From: Thiotrichales bacterium | GTDB lineage: Bacteria; Pseudomonadota; Gammaproteobacteria; Thiomicrospirales; Thiomicrospiraceae | Direction of reading: 5' to 3' | Assembly (NCBI GenBank): GCA_014763835.1 | Contig: JACXUQ010000033.1 | Span: 1 to 9,289, forward strand | DNA: 9,289 nt | Shown here: positions 6,505 to 9,289 of the stretch, piece after piece | Layout: each line of letters starts with the position of its first letter | How positions within the stretch are numbered: position 1 is the stretch's first letter | Notes under the pieces: generated by a model | Database searches by the model: none | The model's input: the letters and a program-made list of their open reading frames with translations, nothing else | Told to the model about the DNA's origin: nothing | Translations under genes and position numbers: made by a program

Positions 6505-7224
6505 TTAAACCGGTCTTTCAGTGGTATTGGTGGCGGCTTCGACAAGGTTGTCGGTTGTTAGCTTGGCCACCTCTTCAGTCGTCGCCGTTCCCAGGAAGCT
6601 GGCTTTGAACTCTTCCAGTCCTTTTTGTACCAGTTCATAGGTTTTATCGATATTGGTGGCGATGTCGTCTTCCAATACGTTCATGTCGCCCAAAATGCCT
6701 CTGGCCGAATCAAAACCTTGCGAAATGCCGTTGCCGATGACATCCAGAAAGCGGGTGATCAGCGCTTCGCCTTGCAGATTGGGGTTGGCTTTCTGGAAGG
6801 CAGCTAGCATCGCGGTGCTGCCGTCAACAATGCGTTTTGCGGTATTCTCCGGTGACCAGAATTCCATGCCGCCTTGAGCTTGCAGCGTTTCTTCACTAAT
6901 CGGCGGCGTGTCGCCATTTCCGAGTTCGGCGCTGAGAATCTCGTTTAACTTGTCAATCGCCTCTTGAAAGGTGATTTTAAGTGCGTTCTGGCTGGCCGTT
7001 TCGGGATTGCCGAAAAGATGCTGAATCAGACTTGCCTGCTGCTCCTGGCGCAGCGTGGAGCGGGCTTCATGCGCAGTGTTGACGCGTTCACTGGCCTGTT
7101 CGGGAAGATCAGGCTGACCATGCACACGCTTGCCGTTATTGTCCGGATTGGCGTGCTCCGGCGCCACACCGCGTTCTTTGCGGTAGGCGCTGATCGCCGT
7201 GTTATGAATAGATTCGATAGCCAT
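6505..7224 (-). CDS. DUF5610 domain protein of unknown function
   Basis: This is a 239-residue protein that I match to the DUF5610 family from its C-terminal half. The phrase FWSPENTAKRIVDG (about 122-135) and the later stretch GISQGFDSARGILGDMNVL, followed by IDKTYELVQKGLEEF (about 166-207), are the recognisable blocks. The first 80 residues are polar, rich in Gln, Glu and Asn, and look disordered. There is no cysteine, signal peptide or membrane segment. The predicted make-up is mostly helical. AGAGGA seven bases before the ATG is a good ribosome binding site. It is a single gene, convergent with the response regulator and sharing its terminator. I know of no established biochemical role for this family. 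The family name is from memory of its sequence pattern, not from a search. Confidence 0.85.
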   Translation of the reverse strand: MAIESIHNTAISAYRKERGVAPEHANPDNNGKRVHGQPDLPEQASERVNTAHEARSTLRQEQQASLIQHLFGNPETASQNALKITFQEAIDKLNEILSAELGNGDTPPISEETLQAQGGMEFWSPENTAKRIVDGSTAMLAAFQKANPNLQGEALITRFLDVIGNGISQGFDSARGILGDMNVLEDDIATNIDKTYELVQKGLEEFKASFLGTATTEEVAKLTTDNLVEAATNTTERPV

Positions 7225-7539
7225 GAGATTGTCCTCTTTTTAAATCAGTAGAGAGATTTATGTTATTTTTCATCATTTTACGACTTATTTCTGTATGGCG
7301 TCATTGTTTAATGATGATGTTGAGGACAAGCGCTGAAAGTATTATTTCATAAAGACGGATGGTCTGTGCCCAACGCCGTTTAGTCCTGCAGTTTCCCTTA
7401 GTATGTGTAAGGTATCGACCTCTTATCGGAATACTTGAGTAAAAGCATGCATTTCGTCAATACAATCGTAAGCAAAAAATTGCAAATCCTGTTATTATTC
7501 CCGTTTATTTTTTACCCGTGTAAAAGAAGGGCTAAGTAG
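7225..7539. other. Gap between the divergent DUF5610 and prfB genes
   Basis: These 315 bases must carry the promoters of both divergent genes, but I could not find a convincing -35/-10 pair on either strand. Visible items: a six-pair hairpin TAAATC/GATTTA (7241-7246, 7255-7260) in the DUF5610 leader; an eight-base inverted repeat joining the DUF5610 ribosome binding site (7229-7236) with 7322-7329; and an imperfect hairpin near 7410-7437. AGAAGG (7525-7530) is the prfB ribosome binding site, nine bases before its ATG. No credible gene is present; the longest plus-strand reading from the ATG triplet at 7311 is 13 codons and has no ribosome binding site. Confidence 0.5.
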
Positions 7540-8635
7540 ATGGAATTAAACCCGATTTACAGTCGTATGCAGGACTACCAAGAGCGCACTACGTCGCTTA
7601 GGGGGTATCTTTGACTATGAGACCAAGTCGGAAAGATTAGTCGAGGTTTTGCGCGAGTTGGAGGATCCCGGGATTTGGAATAATCCCGAAAATGCACAGG
7701 CGCTCGGCAAAGAGAAGGTGGCGCTGGAAAATATCGTGGCGACGATTGACGAGTTGGAAGAGGGCTTGAGTTCCTGCAACGAGTTGATTGAATTGGCGGA
7801 GATGGAAAACGACGCCGAGTTGGTTGAGGAAATCAAAGGCGAACTCGACGGTTTGGGCGAAAAGCTTGAAAAACTCGAGTTCCAGCGTATGTTCTCGGGC
7901 GAGATGGATGCCAATAACTGCTATGTGGAAATCCAGTCGGGTTCCGGCGGTACCGAAGCGCAGGATTGGGCGAGCATGCTGTTGCGCATGTATCTGCGTT
8001 GGGCCGATGCACACGGTTTTGATGCCGAATTGATGGAAGTGACCGACGGTGACGTGGCCGGGATCAAGAGTGCCACCATTCACGTCAAGGGCGACCATGC
8101 CTTCGGTTGGTTGCGCACCGAAACCGGCGTGCACCGTCTGGTGCGCAAATCGCCATTCGATTCGGGCAACCGCCGTCATACTTCGTTTTCGTCGGTGTTT
8201 ATCTCTCCGGAAATCGACGATAGCTTTGAAATCGATATCAATCCGGCGGATTTGCGTATCGACGTATACCGCGCCAGCGGTGCGGGCGGTCAGCACGTTA
8301 ACCGTACCGAATCGGCAGTGCGTATTACCCATCTGCCCACCAATACCGTGGTGCAGTGTCAGAACGGACGCTCCCAGCATCAGAACAAGGCCGAGGCGAT
8401 GAAGCAGTTGCGCGCCAAGTTGTACGAGCTGGAGATGATGAGCCGCAATGCCGAGAAGCAGGCGTTGGAGGATTCCAAGTCGGATATCGGCTGGGGAAGC
8501 CAGATCCGTTCTTATGTACTGGATTCTGGGCGCATCAAAGATTTGCGTACCGGGGTTGAAACCGGCAATACCTCGGCGGTATTGGATGGCGAGCTGGATC
8601 AGTTTATTGTCGCCAGTTTGAAATCCGGGCTGTAA
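7540..8635 (+). CDS. prfB: Peptide chain release factor 2, with programmed +1 frameshift
   Basis: RF2 reads UGA and UAA stop codons in the ribosomal A site and triggers peptide release. Translation starts at the ATG at 7540, runs 24 codons to CTT TGA (7609-7614), shifts +1 over the T at 7612 and continues from GAC at 7613 to the stop at 8635. The coding joins are 7540-7611 and 7613-8635, giving 364 residues against 365 in E. coli. The stop-recognition tripeptide SPF is at 204-206 and the catalytic GGQ at 249-251. Ala245 occupies the place of the unusual Thr246 of E. coli K-12 RF2. Without the frameshift, the large frame would have to start at TTG 7649 and would lose the first 36 residues. AGAAGG nine bases upstream is the ribosome binding site. 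lysS follows 91 bases later and is probably co-transcribed. Confidence 0.98.
7597..7615 (+). promoter_or_regulatory. prfB +1 programmed frameshift site
   Basis: The order CTT AGG GGG TAT CTT TGA C has the canonical elements of RF2 autoregulation. An internal Shine-Dalgarno-like AGGGGG (7600-7605) sits three bases before the slippery CTT (7609-7611), and the in-frame UGA (7612-7614) is followed by C, a poor termination context. When RF2 is scarce the ribosome pauses at UGA, tRNA-Leu slips from CUU to UUU, and full-length RF2 is made; when RF2 is abundant, translation stops after 24 residues. Confidence 0.98.
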
Positions 8636-8664
8636 CCCTTATTTACGTTTTTTAGTTTTGAATC

Positions 8665-8689
8665 CTTAACCCGGCCTGTTAAGTTTTTT
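8665..8689 (+). terminator. Weak terminator-like hairpin between prfB and lysS
   Basis: CTTAAC (8665-8670) and GTTAAG (8678-8683) form a six-pair, AT-rich stem with loop CCGGCCT, followed by six T (8684-8689). The stem is weak, so read-through into lysS is expected. TTAACC (8666-8671) can instead pair with GGTTAA (8698-8703), which would break the first hairpin. This could be a leaky terminator or a simple attenuator-like switch; the evidence is only base pairing. Confidence 0.4.
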
Positions 8690-8726
8690 AAGCGCCCGGT
8701 TAAACCAATGCGAAGAGAGTGATCGA

Positions 8727-9289
8727 ATGTCAGAAACTCAAAATACACAACCCGAAGTGGATGAGAACAAAATCATCGCCGAACGTCGCGCCAAATTGGC
8801 GGCTCTGCGTGAGATTGGCCACTCTTACCCCAATACCTTCCGCCGTACCGATAGCTCGGCGGCGCTGCACGCCAGCTACAACGAGTTGAGCAAGGAAGAG
8901 ATGGAAAACATGGAGCCGGTGCGCGTCAAGGTGGCCGGCCGTATGATGTTGCGCCGTATTATGGGTAAGGCAAGTTTTGCGACGTTGCAGGACCATGAAG
9001 GCCGCATCCAGATTTATGTGACACGTGATGAACTGCCGGAAGGTTTCTACAACGACCAGTTCAAGAAATGGGATTTGGGTGATATCGTCGGCGCCGAAGG
9101 TTGGTTGTTCAAAACCAATACCGGTGAACTCTCTGTTCACGTTGAACATATCGAACTGATCACCAAGTCAGTCCGCCCGCTGCCGGACAAGTTCCACGGT
9201 TTGCAGGATCAGGAGGTCAAATACCGCCAGCGTTACATCGACCTGATCGTCAACGAAGAGAGCCGCAAGACTTTCCTGTTGCGCTCCAA
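8727..9289 (+). CDS. lysS: Lysyl-tRNA synthetase, class II (5' part, cut by window edge)
   Basis: The enzyme charges tRNA-Lys with lysine using ATP. Only the first 187 codons are present, against about 505 residues in E. coli LysS; the frame is open to the right edge. The visible part covers the N-terminal helix (about 14-32) and the anticodon-binding OB-fold (about 66-150), with AGRMMLRRIMGKASF, the TLQD...GRIQIYV strand pair and QFKKWDLGDI. The conserved entry to the catalytic domain then follows (RPLPDKFHGLQDQEVKYRQRY, about 150-170). These blocks are nearly the same as in E. coli LysS. The ATG is chosen because homology starts right after it and a purine-rich GAGAG lies seven bases upstream. 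It lies 91 bases after prfB, the common gammaproteobacterial order. The class II catalytic motifs 2 and 3 are outside the window. Confidence 0.97.
   Translation, partial: MSETQNTQPEVDENKIIAERRAKLAALREIGHSYPNTFRRTDSSAALHASYNELSKEEMENMEPVRVKVAGRMMLRRIMGKASFATLQDHEGRIQIYVTRDELPEGFYNDQFKKWDLGDIVGAEGWLFKTNTGELSVHVEHIELITKSVRPLPDKFHGLQDQEVKYRQRYIDLIVNEESRKTFLLRS

Noticed and set aside
7311..7352. Thirteen-codon leader peptide upstream of prfB
   Set aside because: Three ATG codons in a row begin it, but no ribosome binding site or meaningful codon run is visible, and it is about 190 bases from prfB.
7612..7614. In-frame stop as evidence that prfB is a pseudogene
   Set aside because: The surrounding bases are the canonical RF2 frameshift signal, and the +1 frame continues with full RF2 homology.
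7637..8380. Minus-strand open frame of 247 codons
   Set aside because: It is antisense to prfB; its length reflects codon bias of the RF2 gene, and it has no recognisable domain.
8730..9149. Minus-strand open frame of 139 codons
   Set aside because: It is antisense to the well-supported lysS frame and shows no protein family features.

Overview
The window looks like a piece of a gammaproteobacterial chromosome. RF2 and the N-terminal part of lysyl-tRNA synthetase are very close to the E. coli proteins as I remember them, and prfB is directly followed by lysS, as in many Gammaproteobacteria. The peroxiredoxin resembles those of Pseudomonas. Base composition is moderate, roughly half GC by eye. 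A free-living or marine sulfur-oxidiser of the Thiomicrospira/Hydrogenovibrio type is possible, but this is only an impression. I see no transposase, phage gene, tRNA, rRNA or CRISPR array.

Layout from left to right. (1) A 2-Cys peroxiredoxin on the minus strand faces away from a two-CBS-domain protein on the plus strand; the gap between them holds a near-palindrome next to a possible peroxiredoxin promoter. (2) The CBS gene converges on a minus-strand pair, fumC followed by a thioredoxin-family gene. A strong hairpin terminator lies between the converging ends. (3) Divergent from fumC is a plus-strand two-gene signalling unit: a hybrid histidine kinase with no visible membrane segment (PAS-like, HisKA, HATPase, receiver, HPt), then a NarL/LuxR-type response regulator. 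(4) The regulator converges on a minus-strand DUF5610 protein, with a symmetrical bidirectional terminator between them. (5) After a 315-base gap come prfB, with its programmed +1 frameshift, and the start of lysS, which runs off the right edge.

Functionally the window mixes housekeeping genes (translation termination, lysine tRNA charging, TCA-cycle fumarase, thiol redox, peroxide removal) with one complete multi-step phosphorelay whose stimulus and targets cannot be read from the sequence. The less ordinary parts are the phosphorelay, the uncharacterised DUF5610 protein beside it, the misplaced Shine-Dalgarno sequence at fumC, and a partial copy of the CBS-gene terminator in the prfB-lysS gap. 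I found no clearly new defence or mobile system.
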